From a virus, in the IMG/VR virus record IMGVR_UViG_3300004097_000057, positions 1-23,762 of that record: 23,762 nucleotides of DNA, one strand, 5' to 3'. Made by a program: the position numbers and the translations under genes. Of this stretch, positions 17,000-23,762 are shown piece after piece. The notes under the pieces were generated by a model. That model ran no database searches. It had not been told where the DNA came from and saw only the letters and a list, made by a program, of their open reading frames with translations. The number at the start of each line of letters is the position of its first letter. Position 1 is the first letter of the stretch.

Positions 17000-18232
17000 C
17001 TAGTATTTTGTAGCGTGTACAATTCTAGCCATTTTTTCAGGCTCTAGTGCAATACTTCCTGCGAAGAAATTGAACGAGTAGATACCTTGTAATCCGTGTG
17101 GATCTTCATATGAAGCAACACCTGGTTTTTTACTTAAGAAATTAATCTTTTTGTTACCTTGTAATCCAACAGTTGCAAAAGCACCTTTAGTTACATAGAT
17201 AATTGGAAGACCATCGTAATAAGTTCCTGCACCTGATTGACCTCTAGCAGTAGCTTGAGCAGCAGTTAAAGTAGTTGATTTATATCCTTCTAAAGGAGAT
17301 GCACCAACAACAGCACCACAACCGTCATATCTCATCATTCTTTGTGCTTGAATGAATCTAGTTGAGTGAACAGCACCAACTTCATTTTTAGCTAAGTTAC
17401 CTGCAGCTGCATACATTCTAGCTGGTACAAATGCTTTTTGTTCAAAATCATCTTTTAGACCATTTAATGTTCTAACTGAATCTCTACCACAATAAGCAAA
17501 GTAAGCAGCGTTTACTGGTACAGTACCTGCATTTCTTGAACCATCAATAATAGATGTATTCATTTTAGCATAGTTAGCTTCTAAGCTATCTTCAACATTT
17601 AGAATAGTTTCATACTCTAATGCAGTTTCATTACCTGAAACAGTTGTACCGTCAACACCTGATACTGTTAATAGAGAAGTAGCAATACCACCATATACTT
17701 CAATACCACAAGAACCTAAAAGCTCTTTTTGTAAATAATCATCATATAACTCAGCAGCTAGTTCACCCATTTTTTCATAATATTGAGATTCCATTTTAGC
17801 ATCTGAAAATTTATCAACTTCATCAGTGTATTCTAAGAATGCACCCATTCTAGTTAATGTACCTTCTTTAGTAATTCTAGTAACACCAACTCTATTTACT
17901 CTACCAGCACCTTCTGAAAGAAGTGGTAAACCATTTGTAACATCAACAACAGATCTAGATCCACCATATAAGTTACCATTTGCATTTGGATCTTGTTTTA
18001 CACCAGTTGAATCCAGACCTTGATCTGTAACGTTGGCATCATCTAAGATATATAAAGTCTTGTGAACTTTAAGCGTTTTACCATGATTTAATGGTAGTGT
18101 TCTTGAATCAACTAATTGTTCAAAAATAATATCTTTTTTTGCTGTTCTAATACCTTTTTCAATAAGGGCCTCAACCCTTACGTTTGCTCCATTAGTTGCT
18201 GTACTTTTACCATTTCCATATACTTGTGACAT
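17000..18232 (-). CDS. major capsid protein, N4 gp56 family, 410 aa
   Basis: The length and sequence match the N4-gp56 major capsid family (HK97 fold). An N-terminal arm is followed by a helix (VRVEALIEKGIRTAKKDIIFEQL). Family-type segments follow: NRVGVTRITKEGTLTRMGAFLEYTDE (residues about 112-137), helix ESQYYEKMGELAAELYDDYLQKEL, GTVPVNAAYFAYCGRDSVRTLNGL, and VGAVHSTRFIQAQRM. It ends FNFFAGSIALEPEKMARIVHATKY. It forms the head shell with the scaffold encoded just upstream. Codons and Shine-Dalgarno (AAAAAGG) fit a highly expressed gene. A promoter candidate upstream of the 121-aa gene and the terminator after the stop frame a capsid transcription unit. Confidence 0.9.
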   Translation of the reverse strand: MSQVYGNGKSTATNGANVRVEALIEKGIRTAKKDIIFEQLVDSRTLPLNHGKTLKVHKTLYILDDANVTDQGLDSTGVKQDPNANGNLYGGSRSVVDVTNGLPLLSEGAGRVNRVGVTRITKEGTLTRMGAFLEYTDEVDKFSDAKMESQYYEKMGELAAELYDDYLQKELLGSCGIEVYGGIATSLLTVSGVDGTTVSGNETALEYETILNVEDSLEANYAKMNTSIIDGSRNAGTVPVNAAYFAYCGRDSVRTLNGLKDDFEQKAFVPARMYAAAGNLAKNEVGAVHSTRFIQAQRMMRYDGCGAVVGASPLEGYKSTTLTAAQATARGQSGAGTYYDGLPIIYVTKGAFATVGLQGNKKINFLSKKPGVASYEDPHGLQGIYSFNFFAGSIALEPEKMARIVHATKY

Positions 18233-18248
18233 TTTCTAACCTTTTTAT

Positions 18249-19364
18249 TTATGCTTTATCGAGGAATGCATCTAATTCTGCATCACTCATAGCACCAAAA
18301 TCTAGAGTTGTTGCTCCAGCTTTAGTACCACCTGTTAAGGAAGCGGCTTTCTTTTTTTCTTTAGTATTAGGTTTAACCTTAGGTGTTTGAGCAGCTTCTG
18401 CATCTAGCTTGGTTTTTTCAAACTGTTCAATCTCTTGCACTTTTGCTGCTCTTGCACTCATATATACTTCGTAATCAGATCTACCGTCTCCCGACAATTT
18501 CATTTTTTCTGCAATTGGTGATACTAAGTCATACATACTTTTATCAGTCCCTTCAATAGGAGTCATTTCCTCATGGAGGTTTCTAATCATACTTGGATCT
18601 TTTAAAAATATTTGTTGACTTTGTTCATCCCAACCTGTCAAAAGTAGTTCTTGTACTTTTGGAAATATAGGACTATCACCTATTTCACCGACAACCTCAT
18701 CATAACTTACTTCAAAATCACTCACAGAGTAATCCTTAGCTTCTAATATTTCTGATGGTAAATCTAATGAGTCTATATTGTTATCCTGCAAAAGCCTTGC
18801 AATAGCATTTTGAGGGTTTTCTTTATAGTTAGCCATAAAATTTACAGCTTCATCAATATTAACACCAGCTTTCTCAGCTGCCATAATAGATCTTTTATGA
18901 CCTGCAATAGCTTGGAACTTTTGTTGAGCTCCTACACCAGCACTTGCCATTTTATATAATTCATCTATACTATCTATTGGATACTCTTTACCATTAGCTT
19001 TTAATGGTTGGAATTTTGTTATACCATCTGATTGTTTATCATCTGTAGTTGTACCCTTATCTTCATTTTCTTTTGTGTCTTCATCATCCACCTCGTCAGT
19101 TTCAGTTGTAGTTTCCGGTCCATTATCATCAGTTTGGTCATCTCCAGTTGAATCCTCTTCTGAGTCCGTTTCCGAATTTGCAGACTGATCGACACCAGTT
19201 CCTGCTTCTTCTTCTTCCGGTTGTTCTTCCGATTCTTCGCTTGCCGGGCTTACAGAGTTATTATCACTCAGGCCAGATTCGCTTTCACCCTCAAATGTAG
19301 GTTCACTTGCTTCAATTGCTGCATCTAATTCAGCATCAGACATATTATCAAATTGATTTTCCAT
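18249..19364 (-). CDS. capsid scaffold (head assembly) protein, 371 aa
   Basis: It lies directly before the capsid gene, the usual scaffold position. Residues about 20-112 are extremely acidic and low-complexity (Glu/Asp/Ser/Thr). The rest is helical, with a TKFQPLKANGKEYPIDSIDELYKMASAG block typical of N4-like and related phage scaffolds. The C-terminal tail is basic (KPNTKEKKKA) followed by a Gly/Thr linker and a final helix. The same helical motif MSDAELDA occurs near both ends (residues 8-15 and 359-366). Scaffold C-terminal helices commonly bind capsid, so this may be a docking motif present in two copies. There is no sign of a protease domain. The start is one base after the stop of the 121-aa gene. 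Confidence 0.8.
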   Translation of the reverse strand: MENQFDNMSDAELDAAIEASEPTFEGESESGLSDNNSVSPASEESEEQPEEEEAGTGVDQSANSETDSEEDSTGDDQTDDNGPETTTETDEVDDEDTKENEDKGTTTDDKQSDGITKFQPLKANGKEYPIDSIDELYKMASAGVGAQQKFQAIAGHKRSIMAAEKAGVNIDEAVNFMANYKENPQNAIARLLQDNNIDSLDLPSEILEAKDYSVSDFEVSYDEVVGEIGDSPIFPKVQELLLTGWDEQSQQIFLKDPSMIRNLHEEMTPIEGTDKSMYDLVSPIAEKMKLSGDGRSDYEVYMSARAAKVQEIEQFEKTKLDAEAAQTPKVKPNTKEKKKAASLTGGTKAGATTLDFGAMSDAELDAFLDKA

Positions 19365-19365
19365 C

Positions 19366-19731
19366 TTAAGCTTCTTCGTCTTTTAATATAGGTTCACCAG
19401 AAAGTTCATCAAACTCAACATCTTTATTATTTTCTGCATCAACTTTTTCACGTTCCATTGCTTCTAAACTAAATTGTACTTGATTACCTAAAGTAATAGC
19501 ACTGTTTAAATACACATGTAAGTGACCAATACCTGCAATTTTTTCTCTAATAATTCTTTGTTCAATCTCATCTTGCATTTCATTATCAACTAATGCAAGA
19601 GGTAATCTCATTGCTTCATCTTTAAAATAACCTTCTTCAAATACTATTTTGTATTTTGGATCTTGAAACAATTCGATAATTGTGTCTCTTAACAATAAGG
19701 CTTTATCACCTTGTTCTGTTGTCATATTCAT
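19366..19731 (-). CDS. small acidic protein between portal and scaffold genes, 121 aa
   Basis: I chose the ATG at 19731 (reading MNMTTEQGDK) because it has a strong AGAGGAAA Shine-Dalgarno. An ATG 11 codons upstream (19764) has none. The protein is acidic, probably alpha-helical, without membrane segment or enzyme motif: a helical N-terminal half (LLLRDTIIELFQDPKYKIVF), a central EQRIIREKIAGIGHLHVYLN segment, and an acidic tail (DVEFDELSGEPILKDEEA). By gene order it matches the N4 gp58 position between portal (gp59) and scaffold (gp57); function unknown. It is the first gene after the extended -10 promoter candidate and so probably leads the capsid transcript. Confidence 0.65.
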   Translation of the reverse strand: MNMTTEQGDKALLLRDTIIELFQDPKYKIVFEEGYFKDEAMRLPLALVDNEMQDEIEQRIIREKIAGIGHLHVYLNSAITLGNQVQFSLEAMEREKVDAENNKDVEFDELSGEPILKDEEA

Positions 19732-19811
19732 TATATTTTCCTCTACTTTATTGACCTTAGTCATTAGATTATATCTATATGTTAGCCTAGTGGCACCGTT
19801 TTATTGAAATC

Positions 19812-19820
19812 ATTATACCA
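19812..19820 (-). promoter_or_regulatory. extended -10 promoter candidate for the capsid transcript
   Basis: The minus strand reads TGGTATAAT within the 157 to 190-base gap after the portal gene. Upstream DNA is A/T-rich with no clear -35 (TTGATA is 20 bases away). The same nonamer is found before the 206-aa ejection gene. The leader would be about 75 bases to the preferred ATG at 19731 and includes a small dyad (GCCACTAGGC). N4 late genes are known to be read by the host sigma-70 polymerase, which fits. Confidence 0.5.
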
Positions 19821-19852
19821 TATTTATATTAAATTATTATCAATTCAATAAC

Positions 19853-19874
19853 AACAGTCTTTTTAAGGACTGTT
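19853..19874 (-). terminator. hairpin after the portal gene
   Basis: A 7-base-pair perfect stem (AACAGTC with GACTGTT) closes an 8-base A-rich loop. It begins in the stop codon of the 15-codon reading frame after the portal gene. No U-run follows on the minus strand, while the plus strand shows a weak one (TCTTTTT), so termination on the late strand is uncertain. It may instead protect or separate the portal mRNA end from the capsid transcript, which starts about 40 bases further on. Confidence 0.35.
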
Positions 19875-19920
19875 ATCTCTTTTTACTAATAGTAAGTGAA
19901 TCTAATATTTCTCGACTCAT
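19873..19920 (-). CDS. possible 15-aa leader-type peptide after portal
   Basis: The frame reads MSREILDSLTISKKR. Its ATG starts one base after the portal TAA, with AGGA (inside the last portal codons) seven bases upstream, a good coupling arrangement. Its stop codon opens the hairpin at 19853-19874. It could be a real micro-protein or a translated leader controlling the hairpin. It is too short for any statistical support, so confidence is low. Confidence 0.25.
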   Translation of the reverse strand: MSREILDSLTISKKR

Positions 19921-19921
19921 A

Positions 19922-21877
19922 TTATATTCCTGCTTTTTTACTAGCATTATTGTCTTTTACTTGACCTTGAACACTGATTTTTTCTAGTTCTCTTTCATGA
20001 CTTAGACCTTGTTCTTTTTCAAGATAATCTAAATCTTTAAGGTCACTATCACTATTACCTAATCTTGCTTTAGCTTGTTCAACTGCTGTTTTTGCTTTCT
20101 TAAGCTCTACATCTACTGCATTCTCTGCACCTTTAGCTTGTTCATTATAAATTTGTGCTTTTAATTTAGCAACATTTAATTGATGCATTTCTTCTGCTTG
20201 TTTCATTGTTGCCTCTTGTGCTGGATCTGGTTCAGGATTTTCAATCTTATAAGCAATATCAGGTTCTCCAATTAATTTCATATAACGACTTAGTAATGTT
20301 TGTTGTGCTGTTTGAGGCATATTAGGTCCCATTGTTTGTAGCACGAAACCAGTAGACTGTGCTTTAGATTCTCTAGTTTCTGCGCTCTCAAGTATAATTT
20401 TAATATTAAATTCACTAGCTCTTTGTGATTCTACAAAGGGTTTGTCAGTTATAGCTTCAACTTCTTCTGGTGATAAAAACTCCCTATTGTACTTACTAAA
20501 TTTCTTTAGTATTGGGATAATACAATCTTGTGCAACACCTCTAGTTATAAGCATCTCTCTTTTAGCACTTGAAGAAGTAGTAGCACCAACAGCTGCAGCT
20601 GATGAACCTAAAGCGTTTCCACCTGTACCGTGGTTCATTTGACTTACACCTACTGCTGATTCTGCTGAACTTTCATTTTTATCTAATACTTGGAACACAG
20701 ATGGGTTAAGACCTTTATATGAATCTTCATACACATCTGCCATAGACGTATTATACTCAAAATCTAAACCTTGTTTCATCTTACGTAGATTAGTTTCATC
20801 TGTAAAACCTTTTTTAGTTCCAGTTTGTCCATTATTAGCTAATTTCATATCATCAAAAATACCTCTATATAATACAGATTCAATTTGTTGTTTCTTACCA
20901 GTTTTAGCTGCAAGAGGTTCTCCCCAAACTGCACCAGGTATTTTCTTATATACTGCTTTTTCAAATGGTATTTCTTGACCTGGTAATGGGTTCTCTTCTT
21001 CTCTAATAACTACATCACCAACCCATGCAATAACTATAGGTTCTACTATACCATCACCATTGAGATCATAATTTCCCCAATATTCATGAACAATAAGTTT
21101 TCTTCTTAATGCATCTTCAAACTTAAATGTTTCATCTGTAGTATCTCTACTTTGGTATGTTTCATCTCGTTCTAATTCATCTAGTATCTTATCTAGATTT
21201 TTATACCTACCATCTTTTTTTAGTGTGCTTAAATCTGTCTCCCAATCATGAATTACAAATGAGGCTTTATTTAAGTCACCATTACATGTAGGGTCAACTC
21301 TAATGTCTATAGGGTCAATTAAAATTCTAGTTGGTCTATTTACAGTAGTAAACATTTTAGTAACTGGTTTAGTACCTATCTGTGTAACTTGATTTGTTAT
21401 AGGATGAGTAACTAAGATTGGTTCTTGGACCTCTCGTTCTTCTTCCTGGAAGTCCCAACCAGTCTTAACAAACGCTGTACCTTTTTCAGCTATGTAAGTC
21501 ATTAAATCAGTCATAAAACTTTGATGATCTAGTGTTTGGATAAACTGGTATGTTAGTACTGTCTCTTCTTGTTCTGAGATTGCGTAATCTTTATGTGTGT
21601 AAGGTTTAGCATTAATAAGGTCTTGAGAACTAGTAAATGGATCTATTAGTGAAGGGATTTGCCAATCTAATAAATTTTTAGTTAAATCACTAACATACTT
21701 ACTTTTATGATCTACTTCAGTACCATAGGGCTTAGAATCTCTTATTCCTTCCCAAGCAGCAATCTTATTATCATTCTCATTTTTTGCAACCTCACTACCT
21801 TTATAATCAGCTTTTGCATGTAGTAGTAATTTACTACTATTTTTTTGTGAGTCACTTGTGTTAACATCTGATGTCAT
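19922..21877 (-). CDS. portal protein, N4 gp59-like, 651 aa
   Basis: The size and composition are those of an N4-type portal, the dodecameric ring at the DNA entry vertex. The N-terminal half contains the usual clip/wing-type segments (WEGIRDSKPYGTEVDHKSKY near residue 40-60, AEKGTAFVKTGW near 128-139, and a strand-rich RPTRILIDPIDIRVDPT). A further block resembles phage portals: LIVHEYWGNYDLNGDGIVEPIVIAWVGD. A Ser/Ala-rich loop (GNALGSSAAAVGATTSSSAK, about 415-435) precedes the crown region. The last ~85 residues are a charged coiled coil (MKQAEEMHQLNVAKLKAQIY to ELEKISVQGQ). Shine-Dalgarno AAGGAAT. The large terminase that should partner it is not in the window. Confidence 0.85.
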   Translation of the reverse strand: MTSDVNTSDSQKNSSKLLLHAKADYKGSEVAKNENDNKIAAWEGIRDSKPYGTEVDHKSKYVSDLTKNLLDWQIPSLIDPFTSSQDLINAKPYTHKDYAISEQEETVLTYQFIQTLDHQSFMTDLMTYIAEKGTAFVKTGWDFQEEEREVQEPILVTHPITNQVTQIGTKPVTKMFTTVNRPTRILIDPIDIRVDPTCNGDLNKASFVIHDWETDLSTLKKDGRYKNLDKILDELERDETYQSRDTTDETFKFEDALRRKLIVHEYWGNYDLNGDGIVEPIVIAWVGDVVIREEENPLPGQEIPFEKAVYKKIPGAVWGEPLAAKTGKKQQIESVLYRGIFDDMKLANNGQTGTKKGFTDETNLRKMKQGLDFEYNTSMADVYEDSYKGLNPSVFQVLDKNESSAESAVGVSQMNHGTGGNALGSSAAAVGATTSSSAKREMLITRGVAQDCIIPILKKFSKYNREFLSPEEVEAITDKPFVESQRASEFNIKIILESAETRESKAQSTGFVLQTMGPNMPQTAQQTLLSRYMKLIGEPDIAYKIENPEPDPAQEATMKQAEEMHQLNVAKLKAQIYNEQAKGAENAVDVELKKAKTAVEQAKARLGNSDSDLKDLDYLEKEQGLSHERELEKISVQGQVKDNNASKKAGI

Positions 21878-21901
21878 ATTATTCCTTTATTACAATTTAT
21901 A

Positions 21902-22330
21902 CTATGGAGTAAAAGTAAGTATTTTACCATTTCGTCTAGGTCTTACATCTATATGTAGCCAAGAAACACCTAACTCAACTCCCCCAATAAAAGGAAATTC
22001 ATCTGGGTTATCTAGAATATAATTTCTAATATCATCTACATTATACCGGGAAAAAATACAATCTATTGCTTTTCCGACACTATGTTGAGATCGTTCAGAG
22101 TAATACTTACTATCTTTTGTTCTTAGACCACTTTGACTTCTATTACCACTCCATAAGTAGTTATTAATAGACATAGAACCATCATTAAACTTTTCTTTAA
22201 GCTTGTCTATAGTTTGGAGTAGTTTATCATCCAGGAGACCCCATAAGACATCTTCATGTGCTAATTTTACTATAGCAGGAGAAACTAATTCTTCTATTTT
22301 AAAATATTTACTTTTTACTATTTGTGCCAT
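21902..22330 (-). CDS. M15-family peptidoglycan peptidase (endolysin), 142 aa
   Basis: The zinc-ligand pattern of M15-type D-Ala/L-Ala carboxypeptidase-like endolysins is clear. SGLRT is followed by SQHSVGKAIDCIF (ligands H83 and D90) and GVSWLHIDVRP (ligand H126, with D128 in the usual HxD; numbering from the ATG at 22330). It has no signal peptide or wall-binding domain, as expected for a small phage endolysin for Gram-negative peptidoglycan that a holin must release. A GTG three codons earlier is possible, but AGGTGG sits 5 bases before the ATG, which I prefer; the ATG also lies one base past the previous stop. It could act in lysis or, less likely, as a virion entry peptidase. It sits between the membrane-anchored coiled-coil gene and portal. 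Confidence 0.85.
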   Translation of the reverse strand: MAQIVKSKYFKIEELVSPAIVKLAHEDVLWGLLDDKLLQTIDKLKEKFNDGSMSINNYLWSGNRSQSGLRTKDSKYYSERSQHSVGKAIDCIFSRYNVDDIRNYILDNPDEFPFIGGVELGVSWLHIDVRPRRNGKILTFTP

Positions 22331-22331
22331 A

Positions 22332-22775
22332 TTAACCACCTATTCTATTTAATTGACTTATAAGATTTATAATCCATAAAACTAAACTACCTAACACACC
22401 AATAGTTAAGAACACCCCAGAACCAATCCAAAAGATTTTAAACCCTTTACGAATAGCATCTGACATAACTTTTATATCTTCTTTAACATCGTTCATTTCT
22501 TTCTTAGTCACATACTTGTCCTCAAGACTTTTAATTTCATCTCTCATTGCAATTATCGCAACCTCTATTTTATTGTAAGTCTCTGTCTCTTCTTTACCAT
22601 GTGTTTTAAACATTTCCATAAATGCAGACACTTGTTGAACAACTAATTTTATATTAGTATTATTCTCCGATAGGTCTTTATCTGCTTCGTTAATTCGATC
22701 ATGTACTTTAGCTTCTGACTCACGAAAAATCTTAGCCAGTTTATCCAGATCTGCTTTAACCTCTTTACTTCCCAT
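22332..22775 (-). CDS. coiled-coil protein with C-terminal membrane anchor, likely lysis accessory, 147 aa
   Basis: Residues 1-110 are highly charged and heptad-rich (DKLAKIFRESEAKVHDRINE, IKLVVQQVSAF, RDEIKSLEDKYVTKKEMND, VKEDIKVMSDAIRKGF). A single strong membrane segment follows at about 113-137 (FKIFWIGSGVFLTIGVLGSLVLWII), with a short basic tail (NRIGG). This layout resembles XhlA/haemolysin-type lysis proteins and other tail-anchored holin partners. A spanin role is possible but would need the opposite arrangement (N-terminal anchor). The gene directly precedes the M15 endolysin, one base from its ATG, supporting a lysis function. It has no good AAGGAG; AAGGCG lies at about 8 bases. Confidence 0.6.
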   Translation of the reverse strand: MGSKEVKADLDKLAKIFRESEAKVHDRINEADKDLSENNTNIKLVVQQVSAFMEMFKTHGKEETETYNKIEVAIIAMRDEIKSLEDKYVTKKEMNDVKEDIKVMSDAIRKGFKIFWIGSGVFLTIGVLGSLVLWIINLISQLNRIGG

Positions 22776-22813
22776 AATACGCCTTGTTTAATTTTTATAA
22801 ATATATTAACCCA

Positions 22814-22847
22814 ATTATATCTAAATATTTTTAAAGTAAATTACTTT
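22814..22847 (-). promoter_or_regulatory. -10-like box with overlapping dyad before the lysis pair
   Basis: On the minus strand TATAAT (22814-22819) lies about 40 bases before the coiled-coil gene. Some 14 bases upstream of it is a perfect dyad, AAAGTAA-T-TTACTTT (22833-22847), occupying the place of a -35 box (TTTACT, 15-base spacer). The arrangement could be a promoter with an operator or activator site. The region is so A/T-rich that chance matches are likely. Confidence 0.3.
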
Positions 22848-22877
22848 TTATATTTATTTTAAAAATACCTAAATTTT

Positions 22878-22913
22878 ATATTCTACTACCACTAATGTGT
22901 GATAGTAAAATAT
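22878..22913 (-). terminator. 15-base-pair hairpin between lipoprotein and lysis genes
   Basis: The two arms are fully paired over 15 positions (13 Watson-Crick, 2 G-U on the minus strand) around the 6-base loop ACATTA. It starts about 15 bases after the lipoprotein stop. No direct U-run follows on the minus strand (AAAATTTAGG, then TTTTT further on). A weak terminator, an RNA-processing or stability element, or a protein-binding site are all possible. It is the longest perfect hairpin I saw in the window. Confidence 0.5.
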
Positions 22914-22927
22914 TCACCATTTACAAC

Positions 22928-23188
22928 CTATTTCAAGGTATCTTTTTCTAATTCTAATTTTACATCGTTTCCCTCAACAAGCTTATAAGTACCAACTATA
23001 AATTTATCTGTAGTGTCTAAATGAAGCTTTTTAATTTGCTCTTCACTTACAAATGTAACTACACCTTCTTTAACTACTTTATATATAACTTTAACATCAT
23101 CTTTTGTGTACGTGTGTCCAGACACTACACCTGTACACCCACTAAACATTACTGCTAAACTTATTACAACTAATACTAATTTTTTCAT
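22928..23188 (-). CDS. small lipoprotein, 86 aa
   Basis: The N terminus is a lipoprotein signal: KK, hydrophobic core (LVLVVISLAVMF), lipobox FSGC with Cys18. The mature part of about 69 residues is soluble and charged (YTKDDVKVIYKVVKEGVVTF, then KLVEGNDVKLELEKD). Such proteins next to lysis genes may serve as outer-membrane spanin subunits, or in superinfection exclusion. It is not proline-rich like classical Rz1, so the spanin assignment is only a possibility. A perfect AAAGGAG lies 8 bases before the ATG, suggesting strong translation. It follows the phospholipase-like gene by 2 bases. The lipobox supports a Gram-negative or at least lipoprotein-processing host. Confidence 0.7.
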   Translation of the reverse strand: MKKLVLVVISLAVMFSGCTGVVSGHTYTKDDVKVIYKVVKEGVVTFVSEEQIKKLHLDTTDKFIVGTYKLVEGNDVKLELEKDTLK

Positions 23189-23190
23189 TT

Positions 23191-23559
23191 TTATATCTCC
23201 TTTAATTTAAAATCGAATGCACTCTCACCATGATCTTTTACAAAACTATAGTAAGTCATACATCTATTCCTAGCCCATTTAGTAGGGTAGTACCATCTAT
23301 TTACTGATTCAACTGCAAGAATTAAGTTATCAAAAAACTCCTCATCTGCTAGCTCTTTATCATCTTCAGTTCCACCAAACTCATACCTATCATCATGACG
23401 ACAACAAATAGGTGTTATATTAAGAAAAAAGATAGTATCAGGCACTAGGTTTTTATTCCACCCACTACCACAACCATTACAATTTTTCTTTGGCATATAG
23501 CCAACTCTCTGAGAGAGATTGGTCATAGTATCTTTTGGTATTTGTAACAATTTAAACAT
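23191..23559 (-). CDS. phospholipase A2-like protein, 122 aa
   Basis: The core motif CCRHDDRYEFGG (residues 52-63) is the PLA2 active-site helix pattern CCxxHD, with catalytic His55 and Asp56. It is preceded by a Cys/Gly-rich segment (NCNGCGSGWNKNLVPDTIFF, residues 26-45) in the place of the Ca2+ loop. A second helix (DDKELADEEFFDNLILAVE, about 66-84) offers the partner acid residue. Six cysteines (27, 30, 52, 53, 100 and the spacing around them) could form disulfides. Short phage proteins of this pattern are known. No signal peptide is present, so export would need a holin or the protein acts from the cytosol. It overlaps the 69-aa gene by 8 bases and precedes the lipoprotein, i.e. it lies in the envelope-attack group. 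Confidence 0.65.
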   Translation of the reverse strand: MFKLLQIPKDTMTNLSQRVGYMPKKNCNGCGSGWNKNLVPDTIFFLNITPICCRHDDRYEFGGTEDDKELADEEFFDNLILAVESVNRWYYPTKWARNRCMTYYSFVKDHGESAFDFKLKEI

Positions 23560-23761
23560 CTAGAATAATAGCTTCTAATTCTTCAGTAGTAGTACAAGCC
23601 TTAATCGCATCCCTTTTAGCTACCATCTCCCCCTCTTGTGTAGCTAAATAGTTTACTTTTGCTATAACTGCATAGAGAAGTTCTGTTCTTTTTATTGGAT
23701 CGTTTTGTACCATTGCATCTATTGTAGGTGTTGGTGTTGTATTATCTAAGTTCCAAGCCAT
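23552..23761 (-). CDS. hypothetical protein, 69 aa
   Basis: The frame runs from an ATG at the extreme right edge; its ribosome site and any longer N terminus lie outside the window. The product begins with a Thr/Pro-rich stretch (NTTPTPT) and continues as two probable helices (IKRTELLYAVIAKVNYLATQ; RDAIKACTTTEELEAIIL). No family is recognised. Its stop overlaps the start of the phospholipase-like gene (ATGTTTAA), so the two are coupled. Confidence 0.5.
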   Translation of the reverse strand: MAWNLDNTTPTPTIDAMVQNDPIKRTELLYAVIAKVNYLATQEGEMVAKRDAIKACTTTEELEAIILDV

Positions 23762-23762
23762 A

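Noticed and set aside
19765-19811. N4-type small hairpin promoter (GCCACTAGGC)
   Set aside because: A stem of three base pairs with a four-base loop does not fit the 5-7 base-pair stem and 3-base loop of N4 vRNAP promoters, and late genes are not its targets.
22899-22927. 13-codon GTG frame after the lipoprotein gene
   Set aside because: It has no ribosome site, lies within the hairpin and shows no protein features.
1-23762. tRNA genes, CRISPR arrays, insertion sequences, integrase or attachment sites
   Set aside because: No cloverleaf, regularly spaced repeat, transposase or integrase motif was seen; coding genes fill nearly all the DNA.

Overview
This window is a bacteriophage genome segment, and nearly all of it is a late virion-assembly module of an N4-like podophage (distantly related to Schitoviridae). 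The DNA is very AT-rich (roughly 30% GC by eye). Almost every gene is preceded by an AAGGA/AGGAG-type Shine-Dalgarno, a lipobox protein is present, and promoter candidates have extended -10 boxes (TGnTATAAT). These point to a Gram-negative, AT-rich host that uses Shine-Dalgarno initiation. Campylobacterota would fit, but the sequence does not decide it.

Layout. At the far left two overlapping plus-strand genes end: a 5'-truncated dATP/dGTP diphosphohydrolase-type protein and a 56-aa double-membrane-span protein. They meet the minus-strand late module stop-to-stop with no spacer. Read in its own 5'->3' direction (right to left), the minus strand holds three parts. First is a lysis/envelope group: a 69-aa unknown, a phospholipase A2-like protein, a lipoprotein, a coiled-coil protein with a C-terminal membrane anchor, and an M15-type peptidoglycan peptidase. 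Second is the head group: portal, small acidic protein, scaffold, N4 gp56-family major capsid protein, then an intrinsic terminator and two minor virion proteins. Third is the ejection group: an 817-aa membrane-active protein, 206-, 551- and 911-aa internal virion proteins, and a 2041-aa protein. The order portal - small - scaffold - capsid - minor proteins - virion RNA polymerase matches N4 gp59 down to gp50.

Two things stand out. (1) The 2041-aa protein carries all the signature motifs of a single-subunit, N4-type virion RNA polymerase in its first ~960 residues. A Pro/Asp-rich linker, a metallopeptidase HExxH motif and a long C-terminal ejection-type region follow. It is much shorter than N4 vRNAP and lacks its large N-terminal domain. 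(2) Between the minor virion proteins and the ejection proteins sits a translationally coupled cassette of acyl carrier protein, compact beta-ketoacyl-ACP synthase and possible GNAT-type acyltransferase. It has its own promoter candidate, and its last gene overlaps the start of the 817-aa membrane-active virion protein. A virus-encoded acyl-chain system wired into the virion operon suggests acylation of a virion or membrane component, or remodelling of host lipids. With the phospholipase A2-like lysis protein, the window has a clear lipid theme.

Transcription probably runs in segments: an extended -10 promoter upstream of the small acidic/scaffold/capsid genes, a strong terminator after the capsid gene, a promoter candidate before the ACP gene, and another before the 206-aa gene. 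No tRNA, CRISPR, integrase, transposase or terminase is visible. The terminase and tail appendage genes presumably lie beyond the right edge. No stretch longer than about 160 bases is without a gene.
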